From Magnetovibrio sp. (GTDB taxonomy: Bacteria; Pseudomonadota; Alphaproteobacteria; Rhodospirillales; Magnetovibrionaceae): a DNA stretch of 61,095 bases. Under the pieces are notes generated by a model, which ran no database searches, was not told the origin of the DNA, and saw only the letters and a list, made by a program, of their open reading frames with translations. Positions within the stretch are counted from its first letter, which is position 1. Each line of letters starts with the position of its first letter. Of this stretch, positions 26,360-34,689 are shown in pieces. Where the stretch lies: positions 1 to 61,095 of the forward strand of contig JAPHSY010000035.1 in assembly GCA_026196495.1 (NCBI GenBank), read 5' to 3'. The position numbers were made by a program, and so were the translations under genes.

Positions 26360-27022
26360 TTATTCAAAATATATAAAATCGAAATCGCCTTCATACCCTG
26401 TTTTTTTGGCAAACCAATCCCATTCTTCTGGTGTGTAGAACGTTTCACAGGTCAGTTGCCAGTACAGTAAGTTGGCTTTTTCCGAATGATTACGGTAGCT
26501 CTCAACACAGACAAATCGATCTTTATGTCCAACGCGTTGGATTTCTTGAAATGCGTTCCAGAGCTCAAAATTTTTGAGATTGTGAAAAGTGTTGATAGAA
26601 TAAACGAGATCAAAGCTGTTGTCTTCATAGGGTAGCTTGTCGGCACTTGCCACTTGTAAGAACGGTTTGATTTCTTCTTTGGCATTTTCAATGCCGTACT
26701 CAGATATATCCATACCTGCGACGATTAAACCCGGCACGGCCTGGGTCAATTCATAGAGCAAATAGGCCTTTCCGCATCCTACGTCTAAAACCTTGTTACC
26801 GGCTTTGAGGTTATAGTGTTTGGCGATGGCTTCTGCGATAGGATACCAACGTCCGTCATAAGAATAACCGCCATAACCATATTGACGTTCACCGTCCCAA
26901 TAATCTTGTCCCCACTGGCATGCAACTTCGGCACACTTGCCTTTATCATGCTCGACCACACGTTGGACATAATCGCGTTTGGTGCTGGTGTGAAGCGGAG
27001 TGAGAAAATCGAGTGTCTTCAT
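26360..27022 (-). CDS. Class I SAM-dependent methyltransferase
   Basis: 220 aa. Motif I VLDVGCGKAYLLYEL (about 78-92), acidic VAGMDISEYG, and FDLVYSINTFHNL (motif II) identify a small-molecule methyltransferase. It is the last gene of a minus-strand operon running 33123 to 26360 and overlaps the LIC12192-family gene by 4 bp (ATGA). Its stop codon directly abuts the stop of the convergent GH57-like gene. It probably methylates the sugar made by the split transketolase and 2OG oxygenase of the same operon. Confidence 0.85.
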   Translation of the reverse strand: MKTLDFLTPLHTSTKRDYVQRVVEHDKGKCAEVACQWGQDYWDGERQYGYGGYSYDGRWYPIAEAIAKHYNLKAGNKVLDVGCGKAYLLYELTQAVPGLIVAGMDISEYGIENAKEEIKPFLQVASADKLPYEDNSFDLVYSINTFHNLKNFELWNAFQEIQRVGHKDRFVCVESYRNHSEKANLLYWQLTCETFYTPEEWDWFAKKTGYEGDFDFIYFE

Positions 27023-27435
27023 AGGAAAGCTCCCAAATCGATTTGGCGGTTTTGGGTGATGTGATGGATACCAAGCAACTCTTCAAGATGCTCAAGGTCT
27101 TCAAGATTTGAGATGGAGATGTTCTCCACCGCACCATGGAGGGTGCAACCTGCCTTAAAGATGCTCTGAATACAGGCAAGGCGCCGTTTTTGATTTTGTG
27201 GCAACATGAAGATTGAGTACATCACAATACCTTGAACGGAAGACAGTTCTCGAAGAACTTCTTCCAACATGATGTAACAACCGTCCATATGGTATTCGGT
27301 TGCGGACAGAAGGTATGGGTACTCATGACGCTGGCAGAAATCACGTATGACCAAGTTTTGCACATGTTGAGGTGTATTTTGACCCCGGTATGGTCGTGAT
27401 CCGATATATCCGCGATATCCCAATTGCTTATTCAT
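27019..27435 (-). CDS. LIC12192-family sporadic carbohydrate cluster protein
   Basis: 138 aa. The sequence GYRGYIGSRPYRGQNTPQHV, followed by NLVIRDFC, matches from memory the small LIC12192 family found sporadically in carbohydrate clusters (named after a Leptospira protein). Its biochemical function is unknown. No membrane segment or signal peptide is visible. It overlaps the 2OG oxygenase gene by 8 bp upstream and the methyltransferase by 4 bp downstream, with AGGG about 8 nt before ATG. The tight coupling suggests it is a partner or enzyme of the same modification step. Confidence 0.75.
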   Translation of the reverse strand: MNKQLGYRGYIGSRPYRGQNTPQHVQNLVIRDFCQRHEYPYLLSATEYHMDGCYIMLEEVLRELSSVQGIVMYSIFMLPQNQKRRLACIQSIFKAGCTLHGAVENISISNLEDLEHLEELLGIHHITQNRQIDLGAFL

Positions 27436-28243
27436 CTTTGAAGCCCTGGTGATATTGATACTTCATACCGAGTTTTGTAATGGGCCGCACAGAGATAGGT
27501 TCAAAGTATTCGCCCAATTTTTTATCATCGTATGGTGTAAGGGCACCTTTAAAGCGAACGTTCATAGACCACCGTGTGGTATCTTCCAAATTGACACGAT
27601 TGCCATGCATAAGGCTCAAGCTGAAGATCATTACTTGCCCCTTATTCACTTTCATGAATTGAGCACGACCTTTGACAGCTTGGTATAAGTCTTCAGCATT
27701 TTTGTTGGTGAAGTTGTGAAACTGATTGTGCATAGCATAGTCATCAGTCGGCGATAACAAGTACATGGTTTTCGTGCCATAACAGTCCACCAGTGGAAGC
27801 CATACCACCACTTCAAACGGCGAATTTCCGTCCCACACATCGGCATGAATAGGCAGGAGGGAACTATCATCATCGGGGAGTTGAATGCTCAGATTCACAT
27901 TACGTTGCATCACCAGTTCATTGCCAACCAATGCTTCTATATGTTTGCGAGCCAGTTCAAAGTATGCCTGCCGAAACCATGTTTCTTGTTTTAGCCCATT
28001 GATCACATGTAGACGCAGATCATTTAACGATTGTGACGATATATGATCATGTATCTGGTCAAGATACGTTGTGGCATCGGCCGGTTTCTCATGACCTAAG
28101 TGTCTAGCGGCTATTTCTGCCACACAGCTTTGAATGCGGTCCAGAGCATCAGTATCCTCAACATCAAAAATTGCGAAGCCATTGGTGAGGAAGTCCTCCC
28201 CCAATTTTTGATCATCAATGCTCAGGAATGATTGTTTGCTCAT
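27428..28243 (-). CDS. 2OG-Fe(II) oxygenase of carbohydrate cluster (PhyH-like)
   Basis: 271 aa. A 2-oxoglutarate/Fe(II) dioxygenase with the facial triad visible as HAD (His 133, Asp 135) and a distal His 213 in LMHGNRV, with Arg 224 in TTRWSMNVRF as the likely 2OG-binding residue. It fits the carbohydrate-cluster 2OG oxygenase family that co-occurs with LIC12192-type proteins. It probably hydroxylates or oxidises a sugar. ATG 28243 overlaps the transketolase C-subunit stop by one base; the upstream in-frame opening to 28264 lies inside that gene. Confidence 0.83.
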   Translation of the reverse strand: MSKQSFLSIDDQKLGEDFLTNGFAIFDVEDTDALDRIQSCVAEIAARHLGHEKPADATTYLDQIHDHISSQSLNDLRLHVINGLKQETWFRQAYFELARKHIEALVGNELVMQRNVNLSIQLPDDDSSLLPIHADVWDGNSPFEVVVWLPLVDCYGTKTMYLLSPTDDYAMHNQFHNFTNKNAEDLYQAVKGRAQFMKVNKGQVMIFSLSLMHGNRVNLEDTTRWSMNVRFKGALTPYDDKKLGEYFEPISVRPITKLGMKYQYHQGFKDE

Positions 28244-29178
28244 CAGGCTTTCGTCTCCGCCCATGCATCACTTACGGCTTTGTGGATGTGTTCGGGGCCT
28301 AAGCCCATAGCATCCAGGAGGTTCTCTTGTCGGCCATAGTCATGTGCAAAGGCATCGTCAAAGCCCAGGCGCAGAACACGGGGCATAGGATTGACATTAT
28401 GATCCAACACCACATCGCCAACAGCACTTCCTAAACCGCCAATGCGGGTATGTTCTTCCAGGGTTACGATCAATTGCGATGTCTTGGCTGCTTTCAATAC
28501 AATGTCGGTATCCAAGGGTTTGACAGTGTGCATGTGTACCACACCACAATTTATCCCTTCGGCGGCGAGTTGATCAGCCAAGTTGAGTGCACGATTGGTC
28601 ATGATGCCAGTGGAAATCACGGTGATATCCGCCAAGTCGCGCATGATGATGGCCTTGCCGTGGGTAAAGCCAGATTCGTTTGTTGAAACGATTGGGTCGC
28701 CGCCGCGTCCCAATCGAATGTAAACTGGGCCTGGTGTGTCTAAGGTGGTTGGCATGAAGCGTTTCATTTCATCTGCATCAACAGGGGCAACAACACTCAT
28801 GTTGGGCAGGGCGCGGAAAATAGCAATGTCTTCTACAGCCAAATGGGTTGGCCCCAATGGCGCATATACAACACCACCTCCATTCCCGATCAAACGAACG
28901 GGAAGATTGTGAAGGCATAAATCCAGTGCCACTTGTTCATAACAACGGCGGGTCAAAAATGTAGCAATGGTGTTGACGTAGGGAATGAACCCTTCCATAG
29001 CAAGTCCTGCGGCTACACCAATGACGTTGGCTTCCGATACACCTTCCATATAAAAACGTTCGGGCATTTCGGCTTGCATTTCAGCCAATACACCCGGGCC
29101 TAGGTCAGAGCCAACAAACACAACGCGGGAATCTTGTTTGGCAAGCTCATAAATGCTGTTGAGACAAGTTTTACGCAT
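28243..29178 (-). CDS. Transketolase, C-terminal subunit (second pair)
   Basis: 311 aa from ATG 29178 (MRKTCLNSIYELA), chosen because GGAGG lies 6 nt upstream; the open frame to 29298 overlaps the N-subunit gene. It has the catalytic Glu in GVSEANVIGVAAGLA (the usual AEQN reads SEAN) and the C-terminal domain VHMHTVKPLDTD and EHTRIGGLGSAV. It pairs with the N-terminal subunit encoded just upstream (8-bp overlap). Compared with the plus-strand pair at 5571-7351 it is clearly related but diverged, which suggests a different acceptor. Confidence 0.9.
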   Translation of the reverse strand: MRKTCLNSIYELAKQDSRVVFVGSDLGPGVLAEMQAEMPERFYMEGVSEANVIGVAAGLAMEGFIPYVNTIATFLTRRCYEQVALDLCLHNLPVRLIGNGGGVVYAPLGPTHLAVEDIAIFRALPNMSVVAPVDADEMKRFMPTTLDTPGPVYIRLGRGGDPIVSTNESGFTHGKAIIMRDLADITVISTGIMTNRALNLADQLAAEGINCGVVHMHTVKPLDTDIVLKAAKTSQLIVTLEEHTRIGGLGSAVGDVVLDHNVNPMPRVLRLGFDDAFAHDYGRQENLLDAMGLGPEHIHKAVSDAWAETKA

Positions 29179-30019
29179 CGTAAGCCTCCAGGGCTGCATA
29201 CATCTTTTTGATATCTTCGGGTGGTAAATTCGATTTGTGGTGCCATGTTGCTTGGCCCTCGGCAAAGGGTATGCCTTTGCCTTTGACTGTATTGGCAATC
29301 ACCGCCGTGGGCTTATTGCTGCTCAGTGGTGCTTTTAGGGCATCTAACAATGCGTTGGTGTCGTGCCCATCAATAGAAACGGTTTCAAACCCAAAGCTTT
29401 GCCATTTGTCCACCAAAGGCTCCATTGGTTGAACTACATGTGTAGGGCCGTAAGATTGGATTTTATTGTAGTCTACAATAGCCGTGAGATTGGTAAGGCT
29501 GTGTTTTGAGGCACACATAGCGGCTTCCCATACGGAACCTTCGTTGATTTCGCCATCCCCCATAATGACGAATACGCGGCTGTCACGTTTGTGAATGCGT
29601 TGTGCCAAGGCCATACCAACACCAATGGACAAACCATGACCCAATGCCCCAGTAGAAGCTTCAACACCCGGTATTTTGCCCCGTTCGGGGTGGCCGCCTA
29701 AATACGATCCAGGGCGGCAAAATGTTCGCAGATCTTGGGCGGGGAAAAAACCTTTGTCAGCCAAGAGGGCATAAAGGGTTAGACAGCCATGCCCCTTGGA
29801 TAAAATACAGCGATCACGCCCATCCCACATGGGTTCATCAGCTTTAAAGCGCAAAACATCATCGTAGAGCACACGCAGGATTTCGATTAAAGACATAGAC
29901 GAGCCGATGTGACCGCGGCCACCACCGTCTAGGGCGTCTAAGACCATACGCCGCAAGTCCTTGGATCGTTGATCCATAGGCGGTGATGCGGGGTGGAGAT
30001 GAGCGACTTCAGATGTCAT
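29171..30019 (-). CDS. Transketolase, N-terminal subunit (second pair)
   Basis: 282 aa from ATG 30019 (MTSEVAHLHP); GGAG lies about 9 nt upstream, and further in-frame ATGs reach 30070 inside the preceding gene. ThDP-binding features: GGRGHIGSSMSL, SKGHGCLTLYALL, and the GDGEINEGSVWEAAMC motif followed by VDYNKIQSYG. It forms, with the next gene, a complete split transketolase expected to move a C2 ketol unit. It overlaps the end of the HAD-kinase gene by 11 bp and the C subunit by 8 bp, so the block is tightly co-translated. Confidence 0.9.
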   Translation of the reverse strand: MTSEVAHLHPASPPMDQRSKDLRRMVLDALDGGGRGHIGSSMSLIEILRVLYDDVLRFKADEPMWDGRDRCILSKGHGCLTLYALLADKGFFPAQDLRTFCRPGSYLGGHPERGKIPGVEASTGALGHGLSIGVGMALAQRIHKRDSRVFVIMGDGEINEGSVWEAAMCASKHSLTNLTAIVDYNKIQSYGPTHVVQPMEPLVDKWQSFGFETVSIDGHDTNALLDALKAPLSSNKPTAVIANTVKGKGIPFAEGQATWHHKSNLPPEDIKKMYAALEAYDA

Positions 30020-31568
30020 AGGGGAATTCTCCATGTATTTTGAAGACTGTATCATAGAGTGCTTGTGCACGGGTTAATCGAACGTCAAGAAACTCAGCGG
30101 TGGGTGGTGAGCCATCTTGGAGCCTGGGCACAAACGGATTGAGGATAATAGCGCACCAGCGCAAAGCATAGAGCGGGTAGTGATTTTTCAAACGCTCAGT
30201 AAAACCTGATTGAGTGTTAAACAGTGCACCGATGGCCTTGGTAAATATGCGTTTGTGTTCGTTTGATACATTCATGCCGGGGTGAAGGATAAAATCAGAT
30301 AACAATTTCACAGGGTCATCCCAACCAAAATATTCCATATCAATAAAAATGACGGTTCCATCATCTTGGCGCAATGCATTGTGAAAGCCAAAATCTGAAG
30401 GACTTAATATTTGTTCGGTTGCGGGTAGTGTGGTGTTACCAGGAAGTTGATTTCTTAATTCAGTAAAGCGCGGTAGAAGGTGATCGTTGAGAAAGGCTTC
30501 AAGGCTGCTGTGAAGGCAGGCAACATCAGCCAACCTGTTTAAGCGGGTCTCTACCTGTTCTACCAATGTAGATTGAGATAAGCATGCTTCCGATGCATTG
30601 GGGAGTGTGTCGGAATTTGTAAGCTTTGAGTATTCATTCAAGCGCATGACAAATGCGATGGCTTGGAATAGGTCGTCATCGGTTGGTGTGGTGATTGTCT
30701 CTCCATCAATCCAGCTGATGATAGCGGCTCGATGGTCTGTATGGCTTGCGTAAAATTTCGGGACATGCCTCTCACCTTGATCGGAAAGGTACTGTAACGC
30801 AGTTCTTTCGACGCTCAAGCGGTCCCGCATGTCTAATGGATTGGTGTTGTAGAGTTTAAGTGCCTGTGGGGGCTCTGTTCCCATTATTTGTAGGACGGTA
30901 TTGTTCCCGCCTGATATGGCCTCATCAACTGTAACGTTGGGGGTGTTGCAAAGCTTTTGGGCAATGACCTGGGCAGAGGGTTTAGATGTAGCATGTGGAA
31001 ATACATGTCGAGTTAGGTCAGCCCAGGTTTCAAACTGATTCGGTGCAAAGTGCAACTTTTCTGTAGATGTAGGGAAGTTGGGATGATCAAAAACTTTGTC
31101 CAAATCATCGATGAACAGATCAAGATTGAGTTCTGTGATCTTAGCAATCTTGTCATCCAAGGTATCAGCAAAGAAAACATTGTCGTGCGCTAACGCAAAG
31201 ATATTTTCATTAAAAAAGTGATGGTCTTTGAGCCAGCGCAGTGCCGCTTTGCGCAAGTCGTAGCGTTCTTCATCAAAATGTCCAAATTGGGTTTTGTGAC
31301 TGACGATATAAACCTCATGAGTTTTCGTCAGGGACAAAAATTCAGCAGCCCCGGGAAACATGTCGGCTGCCGACATATATCGACCATAGACTTGCCCCTG
31401 TAAACGCATCCATCCTTCTTCGCCAGCTGGCGTTTGACGTATGGATTCTCGGACATCTTGCTTATTGCCAACAAAGGATGATGGCAACAGGTCGAGACGT
31501 TGGGCAATGGCCGGGAACACGCGGTCATAACAGACAAGTGTATTGTCGAGGTCTAAACCGATGCGCAT
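30009..31568 (-). CDS. HAD phosphatase-like domain fused to APH-type kinase
   Basis: 519 aa. Residues 1 to about 200 are a HAD-like domain opening with GLDLDNTLVCYD (DxDxT motif I) and containing IVSHKTQ and FIDDLDKV. From about 215 the protein resembles the aminoglycoside/choline phosphotransferase fold: AIISWIDGE, then LSPSDFGFHNAL, where the catalytic-loop H-x-D reads S-x-D-F-G-F-H-N, and VIFIDMEYFGWDDPV with the Mg-binding Asp. A phosphatase and a small-molecule kinase in one chain is unusual. It may phosphorylate a sugar and dephosphorylate an intermediate. It sits between the NT-PfkB protein and the transketolase pair. Confidence 0.78.
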   Translation of the reverse strand: MRIGLDLDNTLVCYDRVFPAIAQRLDLLPSSFVGNKQDVRESIRQTPAGEEGWMRLQGQVYGRYMSAADMFPGAAEFLSLTKTHEVYIVSHKTQFGHFDEERYDLRKAALRWLKDHHFFNENIFALAHDNVFFADTLDDKIAKITELNLDLFIDDLDKVFDHPNFPTSTEKLHFAPNQFETWADLTRHVFPHATSKPSAQVIAQKLCNTPNVTVDEAISGGNNTVLQIMGTEPPQALKLYNTNPLDMRDRLSVERTALQYLSDQGERHVPKFYASHTDHRAAIISWIDGETITTPTDDDLFQAIAFVMRLNEYSKLTNSDTLPNASEACLSQSTLVEQVETRLNRLADVACLHSSLEAFLNDHLLPRFTELRNQLPGNTTLPATEQILSPSDFGFHNALRQDDGTVIFIDMEYFGWDDPVKLLSDFILHPGMNVSNEHKRIFTKAIGALFNTQSGFTERLKNHYPLYALRWCAIILNPFVPRLQDGSPPTAEFLDVRLTRAQALYDTVFKIHGEFPYDI

Positions 31569-31590
31569 GTCCTGTGCGTCATCCTTCCAA

Positions 31591-33123
31591 CTATTTCAAA
31601 AGTGCGGTGAGGTAGCTGATCAAAGCTGGTTTTTCAACCGACTTGGAATGTCCAACAATCCCCACCTTTAGAGCACCTGCTGCATTGCCCAAAAATGCCA
31701 CCTGTTCTGGCGGCGCACCGATAGCTGCCATGGATGAGGCAATGGATAAAAATGCATCGCCAGCCCCTACGGTGTCGACCACACTTTTGGTAAATGCTGG
31801 AATGCGAGAAATATCGCCATCTTCACCAAATACCAGACAGCCTTCTTCACCATGTGTGGTGATAATGTTTGAACAGGCTATGCGATCTGACAGGGTGCGC
31901 AGCACGTCTTCGATGGGACTGTGTTTGTCACGAACCGCTAGGCGTGCTTCAGGTGCATCGATGCAGACAAAGTCCGCATGTCCATATTTGGTGATCATGT
32001 TATAGCCATGATTGGCACTGTTTGATTGCGCATTGGCCGCCAAGAACTTGGCACCCTTTTGAATCAAATCGATGGTTGATTGTGCCAACAGTCCATGTCC
32101 AAAGTCGTTTACGACCACCAAGTCGTATTGCCCCAGTTCTTCGGCCACCATGTCATCAAACTGATCTTGCAGATTCGGGGGGAGAGGGTCATCTTCGAAG
32201 TCGTAAACTTCAAACAATTTACGCAGATACGATTTGTCGATGTAACGTGTCTTGCGTGTGGTTGGGGCCCCCGGGCGATCAATTGTTTTGAGTGTGACGT
32301 TGGGCTTCAAGCTGGCATTGATGGTGTCTAAGTCGGTGCGATCAACCCCAAGACATGTCAGTACGGTGACTTCGGCACACATGCTTGCCATATGGTTGGC
32401 CGTAGCAAATACACCGCCTGCAAACAGTTCTTGTTCCATCAGGCGTGTGCAAATGATGTTTTCCTTTGATGCTTTGCCTAGTGAATGGACATAAATGTAT
32501 TCATCCATGATGGCATCACCAATAATCAAAACTTTAAGTTTATTGGCGGCCTCCAAATAACCAAACAGTTGATCACGAAATTTTCCATTGCGACGATCTG
32601 TCAGATACATCTGCAATTCATCACTGTAGAGGTCTGAAAACTGGCGATTGATTAGGTTGGAAGAGCTAAACACCACATCATCGGTAAAAGTGATGCGACC
32701 ACCGTGCGCTTCCACAGCTTTTTGCTCAGCAGTAATTTTGCCAGTGACATCGTCAGCAGGATTGGCGTAATCAGACCCTTTTACGTAGACATCGGGCTTA
32801 ATGCGTTTGAGCATCGGAATGGCGCTGGCACCGTGATTGACCACAACACCATCGACAATGTCTAACGAAGCCAACATTTCGGCACGGACTCGTGCGGTGA
32901 AAAATGGGCGGTCAGGTCCTTTGTTTACAAACTCATCATCGGTGATGGATACGATCAACACATCGCCTTCTTCTTTGGCGCGGTTGAGGTGGCGAACATG
33001 TCCGAGATGAAGAACGTCAAAAACGCCATGGGCCATAACCACTTGTTTGCCTGATTTGCGACAATCTGCAGCAAAGGTTTCAGCATGTTCAGGGGTGAAG
33101 ATGAATTCTAATTTTTCGATCAT
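31591..33123 (-). CDS. Nucleotidyltransferase-PfkB kinase fusion (HldE-like, reversed domain order)
   Basis: 510 aa. The N-terminal domain has the cytidylyltransferase signature GVFDVLHLGHV (about 33-43) and a fold as in HldE/TagD-type enzymes. The C-terminal domain, from about residue 170, is a PfkB/ribokinase-type sugar kinase with VLIIGDAIMDEY and the catalytic VVDTVGAGDAF (about 448-458). HldE (RfaE) of ADP-heptose synthesis has the same two activities but the kinase first. ATG 33123 (MIEKLEF) is preferred; the frame is open to 33156. It starts the minus-strand operon and could phosphorylate and nucleotidyl-activate the sugar made downstream. Confidence 0.83.
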   Translation of the reverse strand: MIEKLEFIFTPEHAETFAADCRKSGKQVVMAHGVFDVLHLGHVRHLNRAKEEGDVLIVSITDDEFVNKGPDRPFFTARVRAEMLASLDIVDGVVVNHGASAIPMLKRIKPDVYVKGSDYANPADDVTGKITAEQKAVEAHGGRITFTDDVVFSSSNLINRQFSDLYSDELQMYLTDRRNGKFRDQLFGYLEAANKLKVLIIGDAIMDEYIYVHSLGKASKENIICTRLMEQELFAGGVFATANHMASMCAEVTVLTCLGVDRTDLDTINASLKPNVTLKTIDRPGAPTTRKTRYIDKSYLRKLFEVYDFEDDPLPPNLQDQFDDMVAEELGQYDLVVVNDFGHGLLAQSTIDLIQKGAKFLAANAQSNSANHGYNMITKYGHADFVCIDAPEARLAVRDKHSPIEDVLRTLSDRIACSNIITTHGEEGCLVFGEDGDISRIPAFTKSVVDTVGAGDAFLSIASSMAAIGAPPEQVAFLGNAAGALKVGIVGHSKSVEKPALISYLTALLK

Positions 33124-33574
33124 GATCGGTCTTTCAATGACGTAACCTGACCGCATGGAAACCCAGGATGGGAGGCCAAAAAGCTTTCAGTTTTTGCGGA
33201 AAAGCCGGGACGATTTTGTGCATGAAAATGGACGAAACAGCGTCCTATAAGGCATCGAGTCCCTAGGTCAGTCATAGGTCATTCCAAACGTATTCTGCGT
33301 TTATATGGGCCAGCCTGATTCTCAGGTGGATTGGTCCCTTTATAGTGCCAAAAAAACCAATATTGCACAATGATTAAGGCTTGTTTTCTGCGCTTTTTGG
33401 GGGATAAGGTCCATGAAATATAAGAAAATTGTCTAGAACGGCATTTTCTGTCCTCAAATGTACAAAAAACCATAGGGGAATGCCCCAACCAAGTGTATGT
33501 TATAGGTCGAAGAAATCGATGAATACATGCATGCTCGAGACCTAGATGCATACCGGGAAAACGGGAAGAAAACC
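33124..33574. other. 450-bp divergent intergenic region
   Basis: No credible gene is seen; a 90-codon minus-strand reading frame at 33279-33551 lacks any familiar pattern. The region separates two divergent operons, so it must hold promoters in both directions, but I cannot point to convincing -35/-10 pairs. It is A/T-rich by eye between about 33330 and 33500 and contains a short GGGG-AATG-CCCC hairpin near 33475-33486. Confidence 0.4.
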
Positions 33575-34645
33575 ATGACCCGCCAAGGACTGTATAGTTC
33601 GCTCAAAGCCTTTCATTATGCCGATCGCCTGGACCAGGTTGCCGATGGCAAAGTGCCTGCGCCTGTCCATATCCGCATTAAGCCCACCAATCGCTGCAAT
33701 CATAATTGTTGGTACTGCGCCTATCGCGTGGATAACCTGAAGCTGGGTGAAGACATGTCTGAGGCGGATGCGATCCCCGAAGATAAAATGATGACGATTG
33801 TCGATGATCTGATCGATATGGATGTCAAGGCTGTGACCTTCTCCGGCGGGGGAGAGCCGCTGATCTACAAAAAACTTCCCACCGTTATCGAACGCTTAGG
33901 TGAAGCAGGCATTAAGATCGGTTGTCTGACCAATGGCTCCAACCTACAAGGCAAACATGCCGATGCTCTGGCTAAATATGGCACATGGGTGCGGATCTCT
34001 ATCGATGCATGGGATGATGCCAGCTATGCCAAGGCGCGTGAAACCACATCTAATGCTTTTAGTCGCATGATTGAAAATATCCGAGCTTTTCAACAGCGTG
34101 GTTCTGCTTGTGAACTGGGTGTGAGTATGATCATTGGTAAAGAAAACCATGACAAAGTTTATGAGCTTTGTGAGCTGCTTAAAGGTGCTGGTGTGCGCCA
34201 CGTCAAACTTTCGGCCACCGTGGTATCCAACGATGTTGCAGAAAACAATGCATACCACGAAGCTTTGATGGATGTGGTGATCGCCCAGGCTGAAAAATCC
34301 CAAGCTTTGGAAGACAATAACTTCAAGGTTGTGAACCACTATCACACTATGAGTGACCGCTTCGATAAGGATTATTCCATGTGTCCGTCGACGTATTTGT
34401 TGACGGTGATAGGCGCAGACCAAAGCGTTTATACCTGTCAGGATAAGGCCTATCATAACTCGGGGCTGTTAGGGTCTATTGAAAAGACTTCGTTCAAAGA
34501 ATTTTGGTATTCTGATAAAAACCGGGAACGATTGAAAACCATCGACCCGCGCACGGATTGCCGACACCACTGTATGAGCCACGCGAAAAACGTGACGCTC
34601 TGGGAATATCTCAACCTAAATCTAGACCATATTCCATTTGTCTAA
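33575..34645 (+). CDS. Radical SAM protein
   Basis: 356 aa. The radical SAM triad is CNHNCWYC after IRIKPTNR, and the AVTFSGGGEPL region gives the GGEP-type SAM-binding motif; GTWVRISIDAWD follows. A cysteine-bearing C-terminal segment (SMCPSTYLLTVIG, VYTCQDKAY, DCRHHCMSH) suggests an auxiliary Fe-S cluster domain. I choose ATG 33575 (MTRQGLYSSLKAF) because GGGAAG lies 8 nt upstream; ATG 33527 would add 16 residues with no clear ribosome site. It heads the right-hand plus-strand sugar block of three SDRs and an aminotransferase. A radical oxidation or epimerisation of a nucleotide sugar is a reasonable inference. Confidence 0.83.
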   Translation: MTRQGLYSSLKAFHYADRLDQVADGKVPAPVHIRIKPTNRCNHNCWYCAYRVDNLKLGEDMSEADAIPEDKMMTIVDDLIDMDVKAVTFSGGGEPLIYKKLPTVIERLGEAGIKIGCLTNGSNLQGKHADALAKYGTWVRISIDAWDDASYAKARETTSNAFSRMIENIRAFQQRGSACELGVSMIIGKENHDKVYELCELLKGAGVRHVKLSATVVSNDVAENNAYHEALMDVVIAQAEKSQALEDNNFKVVNHYHTMSDRFDKDYSMCPSTYLLTVIGADQSVYTCQDKAYHNSGLLGSIEKTSFKEFWYSDKNRERLKTIDPRTDCRHHCMSHAKNVTLWEYLNLNLDHIPFV

Positions 34646-34689
34646 GGGCAAGTGTACAAGAATATAAATTAATTTGAGGAGTGTTCAGA

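Noticed and set aside
33279-33551. 90-codon minus-strand reading frame in the intergenic region
   Set aside because: Composition and lack of a ribosome site suggest a chance frame; it overlaps the start of the radical SAM gene frame and has no recognisable pattern.
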